This document shows positions 29,131 through 38,486 of a stretch of DNA of 64,000 nt, one piece after another. Made by a program: the position numbers and the translations under genes. How positions within the stretch are numbered: position 1 is the first letter of the stretch; each line of letters opens with the position of its first letter. The stretch is from Sulfobacillus sp. (lineage in GTDB: Bacteria; Bacillota; Sulfobacillia; Sulfobacillales; Sulfobacillaceae), in NCBI GenBank assembly GCA_027343695.1, contig DAHWKJ010000074.1, positions 1 to 64,000 on the forward strand, read 5' to 3'. The notes beneath the pieces were generated by a model that searched no databases, was not told the DNA's origin, and saw only the letters and a list, made by a program, of their open reading frames with translations.

Positions 29131-30648
29131 CTACTCCCATTCGATGGTTCCCGGTGGTTTAGATGTAATGTCATACACCACCCGATTGACGCCGGGAACC
29201 TCGCCGATTACGCGGGCGGCCATCCGTTCTAATAAGTCAGGGGAGAGTCGTACCCAGTCGGCCGTCATTCCATCTTGGCTTTCCACGGCTCGGATAACAA
29301 TGGGTTGTCCATACGTCCGCCCATCGCCCATAACCCCAACCGAGCGGATATCGAGTAGAACCGCAAACGCTTGCCAAATTTCTTTCTCTAATCCTGCTCG
29401 TCGTACCTCTTCACGAATAATTGCATCGGCCGCTCTTACCATCGCGAGCCCCTCCTGGGTCACTTCTCCCACGATGCGAACCGCGAGCCCCGGCCCCGGA
29501 AACGGCTGCCGCCAGACGATCGAATCGGGAAGACCGAGCGCCGTACCCAGTTCCCTGACTTCGTCCTTAAAAAACCAACGTAACGGTTCCACAATGCTAA
29601 AATCCGCGTCGTCGGGCATCCCGCCTACATTATGATGCGATTTGATGGTAGAGCCTTTCCCGCCACCCGATTCGATTACATCGGGATACACAGTGCCTTG
29701 GATCAAATGCGCCACCGACCCGATCGATTCGCGGGCCCGTTCAAACGCACGGATAAATTCACGCCCGATAATCTTACGTTTCGCCTCCGGATCGCGAATC
29801 CCGTGCAACGCATCCAAAAATTGCTGCTCGGCATATTCGACTCGCAAATCTAGATCGGGAAACGCCGCGAGTACTTCTTCGATTTCTCCTTCACGCATGA
29901 GTCCATGGTCGATGAGTACGGCGGTCAACCGATCTCCTAACGCCCGATGTGCCAAGGCAGCTGCAACCGCCGAGTCGACTCCCCCCGACAGGGCCACCAA
30001 CGCCCGCCCTGTCCCCACTTCTGCTTGAATTTGTCGGACGCCTTCTTGTACCCGGTCCTTGGGATCCCAATCGGGAGTCAAGTGCGCAATGTCATAAAGA
30101 AAATTTCGTAGCATGACCTGTCCCTCAGGGGTATGGTGCACCTCGGGATGATACTGGACCGCCCATAAGTTACGTTGCGGGTTTGCCATCGCTGCGATCG
30201 GCGTCGTAGCTGTCGTGGCCATTACTTGAAAGCCTTTCGGGACAGCGAGCACCACGTCCCCGTGACTCATCCACACCGTCGAACTTTGGGGAATACCATG
30301 GAACAGAGGGCTTTCTTCCGTGCGTTGCATGAGCGTGCGCCCATATTCCCGTTTTGTGGCGGGTTCCACGTGCCCTCCTAAGAGCCGCGTCATAAGCTGC
30401 ATCCCGTAGCAAATTCCAAGAACCGGGATCCCCTGTGTCAACAGCGCGGCGTCCATCGACGGTGCGTCGGCAGCAAACACGCTGGAAGGTCCGCCGGATA
30501 AGATCAACGCATCCGGTTTCTTCGCCAAAATCTCCGCGGCAGGCGTATCTCCTGGCAACACTTCACAAAAAATTCGAGCCTCTCGGACGCGACGCGCAAT
30601 CAGGTGATTATATTGGGCGCCAAAGTCTAACACGATCACGTAACTCAT
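29131..30648 (-). CDS. guaA: GMP synthase (glutamine-hydrolysing)
   Basis: A 505-residue enzyme converting XMP to GMP. The glutaminase domain has the nucleophile in PVLGICYGMQLM and the His/Glu in VQYHPEVHHT. The ATP pyrophosphatase P-loop is ALSGGVDSAV, and the C-terminal dimerisation domain ends in DITSKPPGTIEWE, the family's hallmark terminus. It lies three bases after hpt and is probably cotranscribed with it. Confidence 0.97.
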   Translation of the reverse strand: MSYVIVLDFGAQYNHLIARRVREARIFCEVLPGDTPAAEILAKKPDALILSGGPSSVFAADAPSMDAALLTQGIPVLGICYGMQLMTRLLGGHVEPATKREYGRTLMQRTEESPLFHGIPQSSTVWMSHGDVVLAVPKGFQVMATTATTPIAAMANPQRNLWAVQYHPEVHHTPEGQVMLRNFLYDIAHLTPDWDPKDRVQEGVRQIQAEVGTGRALVALSGGVDSAVAAALAHRALGDRLTAVLIDHGLMREGEIEEVLAAFPDLDLRVEYAEQQFLDALHGIRDPEAKRKIIGREFIRAFERARESIGSVAHLIQGTVYPDVIESGGGKGSTIKSHHNVGGMPDDADFSIVEPLRWFFKDEVRELGTALGLPDSIVWRQPFPGPGLAVRIVGEVTQEGLAMVRAADAIIREEVRRAGLEKEIWQAFAVLLDIRSVGVMGDGRTYGQPIVIRAVESQDGMTADWVRLSPDLLERMAARVIGEVPGVNRVVYDITSKPPGTIEWE

Positions 30649-30651
30649 CGG

Positions 30652-31188
30652 TTACTCCCTTATCAGCCGACAGACATCAGGCAAATTCCGATATCTCTCG
30701 TCCACGTCGAGGCCATATCCTACAACAAATTCGTCGGGAATTTCAAAACCTTTATAATGCAAAGGTACCGCCACTTGGCGCCGACTCGGCTTGTCTAATA
30801 GCGAGCATATTTTAACACTGGCGGCCCCGCGAGAACGCATATGCCCATAAATGTAGTTCAGCGTCAGCCCGGTATCGACCACGTCCTCCACCACTAACAC
30901 ATGACGCCCATCTACACCTTGCTCCAAATCCTTTAAGATGCGCACCACCCCAGAAGATTTCGTAGCGGCTCCATACGACGACATGGCCATGAAGTCGATC
31001 GAAATAGGTAAATCGATACAACGGATGAGGTCTGCCATAAAAACAAAAGATCCTTTGAGGATCCCAACCAACAGCAGTTCTTTGCCCGCATAATCTAGGG
31101 TTATGCGCTTCCCCAAGTTATCTACTCGGGCCTGAATCTCTTTATGGAGCAATAAGGGTTCCAGTCGTTCTCCGGGATGGGTTACCAA
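30652..31188 (-). CDS. hpt: Hypoxanthine-guanine phosphoribosyltransferase
   Basis: A 178-residue purine salvage enzyme using PRPP to make IMP or GMP. It has LLLVGILKGSFVFMADL, a flexible loop near SSYGAATKSSGVV, and the PRPP motif VLVVEDVVDTGLTL. The frame remains open upstream, but the TTG at 31188 follows AGGAGG at nine bases and gives the family's normal N-terminal length; the longer version would overlap the MerR gene. It is operonic with guaA. Confidence 0.92.
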   Translation of the reverse strand: MVTHPGERLEPLLLHKEIQARVDNLGKRITLDYAGKELLLVGILKGSFVFMADLIRCIDLPISIDFMAMSSYGAATKSSGVVRILKDLEQGVDGRHVLVVEDVVDTGLTLNYIYGHMRSRGAASVKICSLLDKPSRRQVAVPLHYKGFEIPDEFVVGYGLDVDERYRNLPDVCRLIRE

Positions 31189-31210
31189 TGTACATGGCCT
31201 CCTAGGTAAA

Positions 31211-31624
31211 TTAGTGAGGATTTTCATCATCGCGGTGGATCCGACGCAAGATATCCGCCCGGTTAGTGAGCGGATAGAGCGACTCTCGGGTCACCGCATC
31301 TCTTCTGGCGATTAATTTGCCTTGAAAATAACTCTCGGCATCCCGCTCCACTTCCTCAGTCCGGCCCCGTTCCATGGCCGCATCTTCATGCTCCAAGTAA
31401 TGACGGATTTCTTTGAGCGAAATGCCGTTATCTAGTAGTTCTTTGATCCGCTTCAGACGTTCAATATCATGTTGCGAATAGAGCCGTTGATTTCCGCTCG
31501 TCCGCTTAGGTTGCAACAGCTGTAGCGTTTCATAATAGCGAATACGTCGATCCGTAAGGCCTGTGGCTTCCTTCACCACACGAATCGAGTGGAGGGTCTG
31601 GTTGGGCTCTCGCACGGTTCTCAT
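31211..31624 (-). CDS. MerR-family regulator, GlnR/TnrA-like
   Basis: A 137-residue regulator. A winged HTH of the MerR type occupies the first ~85 residues: VVKEATGLTDRRIRYYETL, then a wing of the form KRTSGNQRLYSQHDIERLKRI. The RQIRYYE-like recognition helix and the short C-terminal part, without cysteines for metal binding, resemble the GlnR/TnrA nitrogen-regulator branch more than metal sensors. No glnA is nearby; downstream are hpt and guaA, and GMP synthesis consumes glutamine, so a nitrogen link is conceivable. The function is inferred, not shown. Confidence 0.75.
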   Translation of the reverse strand: MRTVREPNQTLHSIRVVKEATGLTDRRIRYYETLQLLQPKRTSGNQRLYSQHDIERLKRIKELLDNGISLKEIRHYLEHEDAAMERGRTEEVERDAESYFQGKLIARRDAVTRESLYPLTNRADILRRIHRDDENPH

Positions 31625-31724
31625 CCGCTCTCTCTAGAGATGAACTCTTCTTTAATATTTACCCTATATTACCGGACTTCTTACATAAACTAAACCCCTA
31701 GGCGCAAATACCTGCCAAAGTTGT

Positions 31725-31748
31725 AAGGACCCCCGAGTGGGAGTCCTT
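31725..31748 (-). terminator. Hairpin at the end of the DUF1540 gene
   Basis: Arms 31725-31734 and 31739-31748 pair (AAGGACCCCC with GGGAGTCCTT, one mismatch) around a four-base loop. The stem overlaps the stop codon of the 58-residue gene and is followed on the minus strand by TTACAACTTT. Confidence 0.5.
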
Positions 31749-31923
31749 ATTTGGGATCATACGAACCACAAAATGTCTCAAAAGGTCCTGACGGATGCTC
31801 CGGGGGTTCTGCACTCCCTCCGGGCACTTGCGCTTGGATCACGATTTGATTCAAGCTGCAAACCTCGCCGTGTTCATTGTAGCGACAATATGACACAGAA
31901 CACTGAATGAGTTGGTTCGCCAT
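31747..31923 (-). CDS. DUF1540 small cysteine-rich protein
   Basis: A 58-residue protein (MANQLIQCSVSYCRYNEHGE... ending CGSYDPK). The cysteine arrangement C-V-xx-C-x-Y-N, then VCSLNQIVIQ, then a T-x-C near the end is the DUF1540 pattern, found as small domains in spore-forming Firmicutes and thought to bind metal. The ribosome binding site GGGGAGGG lies seven bases before the ATG, and a hairpin follows. The gene is below common length cut-offs. Four cysteines (residues 8, 13, 22, 52) could coordinate a metal ion. Confidence 0.8.
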   Translation of the reverse strand: MANQLIQCSVSYCRYNEHGEVCSLNQIVIQAQVPGGSAEPPEHPSGPFETFCGSYDPK

Positions 31924-31981
31924 CACACACCCTCCCCATTTTTAGCTGGTAGACAGATAGTGTGGCCAAGACTCTCACTTT

Positions 31982-32476
31982 TTACGCCTGTTCCTGGCGT
32001 CCCATTCTTTCGGTTAACAAGCGCTCCAAGCGCTCGCCTTTTTGATGCGCCTGTCCGAGTTTATAGGAAATTTCTTGCATCTCCCGACTCTGCCGGTCAT
32101 AGCGATCATGGCTTTGTTGCATCTCATGCAAAAAGACATTAATCATCTGTTGCAACATGCCATGTTGGGATTCCAGCATTTTGAGTAATGGCTGCCATGC
32201 CTCTTCCCCCATCGTCGGGGTGGGGCGGAACGTTTCCGCACGGGAAGCAACACTGCGTCGCAATTGGAGTCGTTCAGGATTGTTGACCAATTGTTGAGCC
32301 AACATCCGGTAGGCCTCCCGATCCGACTTTAATAGCACCTCACTATCGAGCACATAGGGTCGCCCTGCCACCCCGGTCTTTCGAGTAGCGGAGAGTTTGC
32401 CTTGCCGAATGTCATTGCGCAACGTCATCGCTAACTCAGGGGCTTGGTCAATCAGTTGGTTCAGCGTGATTTCCAT
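31982..32476 (-). CDS. HTH plus coiled-coil protein of unknown function
   Basis: A 164-residue protein that I cannot assign to a named family. The first ~55 residues (ITLNQLIDQAPELAMTLRND, then KTGVAGRPYVLDSEVLL) look like a MerR/Xis-type winged helix with a conserved wing glycine-arginine-proline. The rest is strongly helical and charged, with a run of glutamines, and is predicted to form a coiled coil (LLKMLESQHGMLQQMINVF, then RLERLLTERMG). The ATG at 32476 has a perfect AAGGAGG site; the open frame further upstream is not credible. A DNA-binding, oligomerising structural or sporulation-type regulator is one possibility. Confidence 0.7.
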   Translation of the reverse strand: MEITLNQLIDQAPELAMTLRNDIRQGKLSATRKTGVAGRPYVLDSEVLLKSDREAYRMLAQQLVNNPERLQLRRSVASRAETFRPTPTMGEEAWQPLLKMLESQHGMLQQMINVFLHEMQQSHDRYDRQSREMQEISYKLGQAHQKGERLERLLTERMGRQEQA

Positions 32477-32567
32477 GGGTTGTCCTCCTTCAGGGATAAT
32501 TCCTCGTCTATGGAATATCTTTCCCATCAAAAGGCGGTTGGAAACCTTATCCTCTAAAAATTTTCTC

Positions 32568-33155
32568 TCAAGACTTTCCAAACTTCGGCTCTTGCCCCTT
32601 AACCAATCTATCCCAATTCTTCCGATGAGCCCAAATCGTCAGCAGCATAGCCGGTGCCGCAAACGACCAAAACTCTGCCTTAGGTGCGGCCAGTGCCATC
32701 CAGACGACCACCCCGGCAATTCCCGCCAATGATGCCAAAGAGATAATCCGGGTCGCGACGGCAAAGAGGCCAAACGCCAGAACCGCAATGACGGCCGCTT
32801 GGGGACTCATAATCGCGATAGCTCCTAGACCAGTCGCGATCCCCTTCCCCCCACGAAAACGCAAAAATGGGGAAAATACGTGACCGCCAATCGCGACAAA
32901 CCCCGAGAATCCCACCAGCCATAAGACGTGCCCAAAATAGATCTGGGTCAGACCGACCACCAGCGCCCCTTTAAAAGCATCTAAAAGAAGAACCGCCACA
33001 CCCGCTTTCATCCCTAAAGTCCGTGCCACATTAGTGGCTCCAATGTTCTGACTCCCATGCTCACGGATGTCTGTCTTGAAATGCAGGTGTGCCACCAAAT
33101 AGCCCCAGGGAATAGCCCCTACAATAAATGCACCCAGTAACCATAATATAGCCAT
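32568..33155 (-). CDS. plsY: Acyl-phosphate:glycerol-3-phosphate acyltransferase
   Basis: A 195-residue integral membrane enzyme making lysophosphatidate from acyl-phosphate. The three conserved cytoplasmic loops are present: GSQNIGATNVARTLG, LLDAFKGALVV and RFRGGKGIATGLGA, with about five hydrophobic spans. A GTG directly in front of the ATG is an alternative start. It is downstream of groEL on the same strand but separated from it by a terminator-like hairpin. Confidence 0.95.
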   Translation of the reverse strand: MAILWLLGAFIVGAIPWGYLVAHLHFKTDIREHGSQNIGATNVARTLGMKAGVAVLLLDAFKGALVVGLTQIYFGHVLWLVGFSGFVAIGGHVFSPFLRFRGGKGIATGLGAIAIMSPQAAVIAVLAFGLFAVATRIISLASLAGIAGVVVWMALAAPKAEFWSFAAPAMLLTIWAHRKNWDRLVKGQEPKFGKS

Positions 33156-33335
33156 CACCTGACCGTCCTTTCCTCACTACTCTCCTCATTATTATGGGGC
33201 AACAATCAAAAGAAAAGCACCTTTATTTTTTGTCCTCGAAAAAACACGCCCTTCGCGATGAACGTCAACCCAGCGCACAGGACCCCCGTCGGGAATCTTA
33301 CGGATAACAACACGACGGGCTATCGATACACCAAA

Positions 33336-33365
33336 GCGGCGTGGGGATAATCTCCCACACGCCGC
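33336..33365 (-). terminator. Terminator-like hairpin after groEL
   Basis: A 12-bp GC-rich stem (GCGGCGTG-GGGA paired with TCCCACACGCCGC, one bulged base) around a five-base loop begins about 40 bases after the groEL stop. Its minus-strand tail is TTTGGTGT, only weakly uridine-rich. The remaining ~170 bases towards plsY show no gene. Confidence 0.6.
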
Positions 33366-33403
33366 TCCATACCCTTCTTCATCAATCACCGAAGAGAGGG
33401 GTG

Positions 33404-35086
<1,683 letters not shown>

Positions 35087-35389
35087 TTAGACTAAGGCTT
35101 TAGCGGGGGCCAATACCGCGAGGATACTGGATTCCGATACCAAACGCAGATCCCGATTCTCTAACCGCAGTTTGGTCGCTAACCTATCATCAAACAACAC
35201 GACGTCGTCCACATGAACCTCAAGGGGCGCCCGGTTCCCATTCTCCAGCAACCGACCGATGCCCACGGCTACCACACGTCCGCGCTGCGAATTCTCTTTA
35301 GCGGTATCGGGCAATACAATACCAGAGGCGGTAGTTTCCTCTGAAACCAGCTCGATCACCACATGGTCAGCTAATGGACGAATATCCAT
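35087..35389 (-). CDS. groES: Co-chaperonin GroES
   Basis: A 100-residue lid protein. It opens IRPLADHVVIELVSEE, and the mobile loop ETTASGIVLPDTAKE that docks on GroEL is clear, followed by GRVVAVGIGR. The ATG at 35389 follows GGAGGAG; an upstream in-frame methionine would place translation inside the CIRCE element. Residues 60-80 (VDDVVLFDDRLATKLRL) are more divergent than in most GroES proteins. Confidence 0.96.
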   Translation of the reverse strand: MDIRPLADHVVIELVSEETTASGIVLPDTAKENSQRGRVVAVGIGRLLENGNRAPLEVHVDDVVLFDDRLATKLRLENRDLRLVSESSILAVLAPAKALV

Positions 35390-35421
35390 TGGTGCTCTCC
35401 TCCTACCACTATGTTGATTTG

Positions 35422-35448
35422 TTAGCACTCTCTTCTAGTGAGTGCTAA
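35422..35448. promoter_or_regulatory. CIRCE operator (HrcA binding site)
   Basis: TTAGCACTC, nine bases, GAGTGCTAA: a perfect 9-9-9 CIRCE inverted repeat between the promoter and the groES start codon. It predicts repression by HrcA and heat induction of groES-groEL; hrcA itself is not in this window. Confidence 0.95.
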
Positions 35449-35462
35449 TCGTTCCAAATCAG

Positions 35463-35491
35463 AGTGTACTCAAAACTTGTGTAATCGTCAA
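35463..35491 (-). promoter_or_regulatory. Sigma-A promoter of groES-groEL
   Basis: On the minus strand -35 TTGACG (35486-35491) and -10 TACACT (35463-35468) are 17 bases apart, and the CIRCE element starts about 15 bases downstream of the -10, as in other HrcA-regulated operons. Confidence 0.8.
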
Positions 35492-35524
35492 ATCCCCCAA
35501 GCCCCGTGATCGAAAGATTTTTCT

Positions 35525-36019
35525 CTACGAATCGTGTCGGGTATGTCCCGCAATCAAGTCCAACGCATGCGGAATTACCGGGCTCACCAGAGCCCATAGT
35601 TGTTCGATGGATTTGGGCGATCCCGGAAAATTAATGATTAGCGTCTTTTGACTAACTCCTACCAGCCCTCGCGATAACATGCCCATTGGGGTATATGCCA
35701 ATGATGCATGCCGCATTGCTTCCGCCATCCCTGGCACTTCACGGTCAATGATCCGTGATGTCACTTCGGGCATGACATCGCGGGGTCCCAGACCAGTCCC
35801 TCCGGTGCTCAAGACAAGGTCGATCTGGTCCCCAACCCACTGGCGAATCTGGCTGTCCAAGAGGTCGGGCTCGTCCGGCAATATTGCCGTATCCACCACG
35901 GTCCCTATACGAGCGGCTTTGGTGCTCAAGAGCCGGCCGGATACATCATCGCGTTCTCCGCGGGATCCCGCGTCACTACTGGTTAGAATCGCGATGCGAT
36001 AGGCGGGCTTACTCGGCAT
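35525..36019 (-). CDS. mogA: Molybdopterin adenylyltransferase/MoaB family protein
   Basis: A 164-residue MogA/MoaB protein of molybdenum-cofactor synthesis, which adenylylates molybdopterin before metal insertion. The MPT-binding motif is LVLSTGGTGLGPRDVMPE, followed by EAMRHASL and the conserved IINFPGSPKSIEQ. The ATG at 36019 overlaps the moaC stop by 11 bases and has GGAGA upstream. In Firmicutes this protein is often called MoaB; the exact reaction is not separable by sequence alone. Confidence 0.9.
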   Translation of the reverse strand: MPSKPAYRIAILTSSDAGSRGERDDVSGRLLSTKAARIGTVVDTAILPDEPDLLDSQIRQWVGDQIDLVLSTGGTGLGPRDVMPEVTSRIIDREVPGMAEAMRHASLAYTPMGMLSRGLVGVSQKTLIINFPGSPKSIEQLWALVSPVIPHALDLIAGHTRHDS

Positions 36020-36491
36020 AGAAATAGTCTCCAGTTTTCCCGCCGGTCTTTGCAACTAAATGAATCCCGGTCAACACGAGTCCTCGGTGCTGTGCTTTGA
36101 GCATATCGTAGAGGGTGAGAAGAGCCGCGGACACCGCCGTCATGGCCTCCATTTCCACACCGGTGCTGGCCCGTGTTTCAGTCTCGGCGGTCACGACAAA
36201 ACCGCTGTCTTCCATCTCGATGGTGATGCTAATTCCTGTGAGCGCAATGGGGTGGCACAAGGGAATCCATTCCGCCGTGCGTTTAGCCGCCATGATCCCT
36301 GCCACCCGTGCTACGGCTAATACGTCGCCTTTTTTTGCCACCCCTTGTCGGACCGATTCTACCACCGCGGCCGGTGCTAACACACGGCCTTCTGCCTTGG
36401 CCCGCCTGACCGTGTCATCTTTACTGGTCACCGACACCATATGCACTTCACCCACCGGATTCAGGTGAGGAAATGCACCGGACTCTCCCAT
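36009..36491 (-). CDS. moaC: Cyclic pyranopterin monophosphate synthase
   Basis: A 160-residue MoaC enzyme, which with MoaA turns GTP into cyclic pyranopterin. Conserved segments are AAKRTAEWIPLCHPIALTGI, ETETRASTGVEMEAMTA and KAQHRGLVLTGIHLVAKTGGKTG. It precedes mogA and follows the M20 peptidase at 17 bases. No moaA is in the window. Confidence 0.95.
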   Translation of the reverse strand: MGESGAFPHLNPVGEVHMVSVTSKDDTVRRAKAEGRVLAPAAVVESVRQGVAKKGDVLAVARVAGIMAAKRTAEWIPLCHPIALTGISITIEMEDSGFVVTAETETRASTGVEMEAMTAVSAALLTLYDMLKAQHRGLVLTGIHLVAKTGGKTGDYFYAE

Positions 36492-36508
36492 CAACTCACC
36501 CCCTAAGG

Positions 36509-37687
36509 TTACGACCCGCTGTCTAGAGCGATGGCCGCTAAAGCTCGTGCTCCCACACCAATCGCACCTTCATTAAGAATGAAATTAGGGGAATGGATCC
36601 CGCTCTGAGAACCCGAGCCCACAACCCCCACCTTAAGACTGGTAGCAGGAACTCTTTGGGCTATATACGCAAAGTCCTCCGCTCCCATAGAAGGCGCCGT
36701 GAGCCAGCGTACCTGGTTGGCCCCCAGCACACTGTTGAGCCGCTTACCAACCTTCGTTGTAAACGTGACGTCTGCTACAAGAGCGGGATAACCCGGGTTG
36801 ACGGTGACCTCGACGTGAGCCCGGTATGCCTGTGCCGTATGGTGAATCAAGTCCTGGAACCGTTGAAGAAACGTTTTTTGTTGCGCGGGGTCCAAAATCC
36901 TAATGGTTCCGCTCATCGTCACCCGATCGGCGAGGACATTTTCTCGATACCCACCCGAGATCGTCCCAAAGGTCACCACCAAAGGCACGACCGGATCCTG
37001 CTCTCGACTCACTAGCGTCTGGCAGGCTTGAATAATCGCCGCCGCTGTGACGATGGCATCCACTCCCTTGTCGGGATGGGCTCCATGACCACCCTGGCCT
37101 TTTACCACAATGGTGAATGCGTTAGGCGACGCCATCGCTGGTCCAGACTTCAACCCAATGACCCCAACCGGAAGATCGGAGTCGACGTGCACCATGACCG
37201 CCTCTGTGACCTCAGGATCCTTTAACACGCCCGCCTCAATCATGGGCAGTGCTCCCCCCGGGCCTTCTTCACCCGGCTGAAACATGAGTACGACTGGGCG
37301 TTTTAACTGATTCTGATGCTCTTTTAAATATCGCGCCGCTCCCAGCAACATGGCGGTGTGCGCGTCGTGGCCACATGCGTGCATACGGCCTGGGTACTCC
37401 GAGGCGAAATCAAGACCGGTCTCTTCGTTAATCGGTAGACCGTCCATGTCCGCACGAAGCAGAATAGCAGGACCTTCACGGGGACCCAGGTGACCCACCA
37501 CGCCATGGGTAATGGGTCGGCTATGTACAATCCCCAAACCCTCTAATGCGGCTTCGATCACGGATTGGGTATGCGGTGTCTCCAAGCCTATCTCTGGCTG
37601 CCGATGAATCTGACGCCGAATCTGAATCGCCCATTCATCGATCTCTATCCAACTCGCATCGGCGGACAGCACCGGTGTATTTTCCAT
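36509..37687 (-). CDS. M20-family metallo-aminoacylase/amidohydrolase
   Basis: A 392-residue M20D peptidase of the hippurate hydrolase/N-acyl-amino-acid amidohydrolase type. Metal and catalytic residues are expected in ILLRADMDGLPI, GRMHACGHDAHTAMLLGAA and FQPGEEGPGG, and a His lies in SQSGIHSPNF. The central segment is the dimerisation domain. Cytoplasmic, with no signal peptide. GGAGGCTCGGG precedes the ATG. It may be cotranscribed with moaC and mogA, although no functional link is evident. The acyl substrate is unknown. Confidence 0.9.
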   Translation of the reverse strand: MENTPVLSADASWIEIDEWAIQIRRQIHRQPEIGLETPHTQSVIEAALEGLGIVHSRPITHGVVGHLGPREGPAILLRADMDGLPINEETGLDFASEYPGRMHACGHDAHTAMLLGAARYLKEHQNQLKRPVVLMFQPGEEGPGGALPMIEAGVLKDPEVTEAVMVHVDSDLPVGVIGLKSGPAMASPNAFTIVVKGQGGHGAHPDKGVDAIVTAAAIIQACQTLVSREQDPVVPLVVTFGTISGGYRENVLADRVTMSGTIRILDPAQQKTFLQRFQDLIHHTAQAYRAHVEVTVNPGYPALVADVTFTTKVGKRLNSVLGANQVRWLTAPSMGAEDFAYIAQRVPATSLKVGVVGSGSQSGIHSPNFILNEGAIGVGARALAAIALDSGS

Positions 37688-37775
37688 CCCGAGCCTCCTC
37701 TGTGGTTTTCATATTGTCCAGTGGTACTGCGTAAGATGGGGAAGACCGATACATGCTCAAAAAAGGAGTCAATCG

Positions 37776-38486
37776 ATGTTGCACCGTTGGTACGTCACTA
37801 CCCCCATCGTCATTCTCACCGCTGCACTCTGGCTCTTATGGATCGAGCCCACGGCACCTGCCTTAAGCCATGTGACCACCACTCAACGCATGGTGGCTCT
37901 AACATTCGATGATGGCCCGTCATCCCATTATACTCCAGCCATTTTGAAGCTGCTTTCCCAGTACCATGCCACCGCGACGTTCTTCGTTCTCGGAAGTCAG
38001 GCCAAGCGCTACCCGAATCTGGTGAAGGCCGAAGTGGCTGAAGGGTCCGAAGTCGCCAACCACGGTTGGGCACACTTAAACTTGCGCCAGGTCGGCGCCC
38101 CCCGAATGTGGCAAGACGCCCTTGGCACCAGTCGGTTACTGGAGTCGTTGGGCGTCCCCGAATCGCCGTTTTACCGGCCACCCTATGGCATGATGAGTAA
38201 TAGCCTCTTACGCCTCTTTGAGTCGCACGGGTACACCGTCACCCTATGGTCTATCGACACCCGCGACTGGGCCTTACCTGGGGTGAACGCCATGACCGCC
38301 ACCATCGGAAGCCAAATCAAGCCCGGAGCCATCATCCTCATGCATGACGGGGGTGGGAGGCGGGAGCAAACATTAGCGGCTTTACGCTGGCTTTTGTCCA
38401 CCTATACTCGCCGCGGTTGGCGTTTTGTCACTTTGTCCCAGCTCACCCATCCCGACGCGGTCCCCATTACCACTAACCATAAATGA
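37776..38486 (+). CDS. Polysaccharide deacetylase (NodB domain)
   Basis: A 236-residue exported carbohydrate esterase-4 protein, probably acting on peptidoglycan or another amino-sugar polymer outside the membrane. A single hydrophobic N-terminal segment (residues ~9-25) is a signal anchor or peptide. NodB motifs in order: ALTFDDGPSSHY, VANHGWAHLNL (metal histidines), YRPPYGMMS, LWSIDTRDW and AIILMHDGGG. The ribosome binding site AAAAGGAG precedes the ATG. The closest named groups are PdaA/PdaB-like and xylanase/chitin deacetylases; which one cannot be settled. The 3' end overlaps the convergent S9 peptidase gene by 14 bases. Confidence 0.92.
   Translation: MLHRWYVTTPIVILTAALWLLWIEPTAPALSHVTTTQRMVALTFDDGPSSHYTPAILKLLSQYHATATFFVLGSQAKRYPNLVKAEVAEGSEVANHGWAHLNLRQVGAPRMWQDALGTSRLLESLGVPESPFYRPPYGMMSNSLLRLFESHGYTVTLWSIDTRDWALPGVNAMTATIGSQIKPGAIILMHDGGGRREQTLAALRWLLSTYTRRGWRFVTLSQLTHPDAVPITTNHK

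Noticed and set aside
31625-31746. GlnR-type operator upstream of the MerR gene
   Set aside because: AT-rich sequence is present, but I could not find a convincing TGTNAN7TNACA palindrome.
33192-33389. 65-codon minus-strand frame between groEL and plsY
   Set aside because: It spans the terminator hairpin and has no ribosome binding site. Treated as chance.
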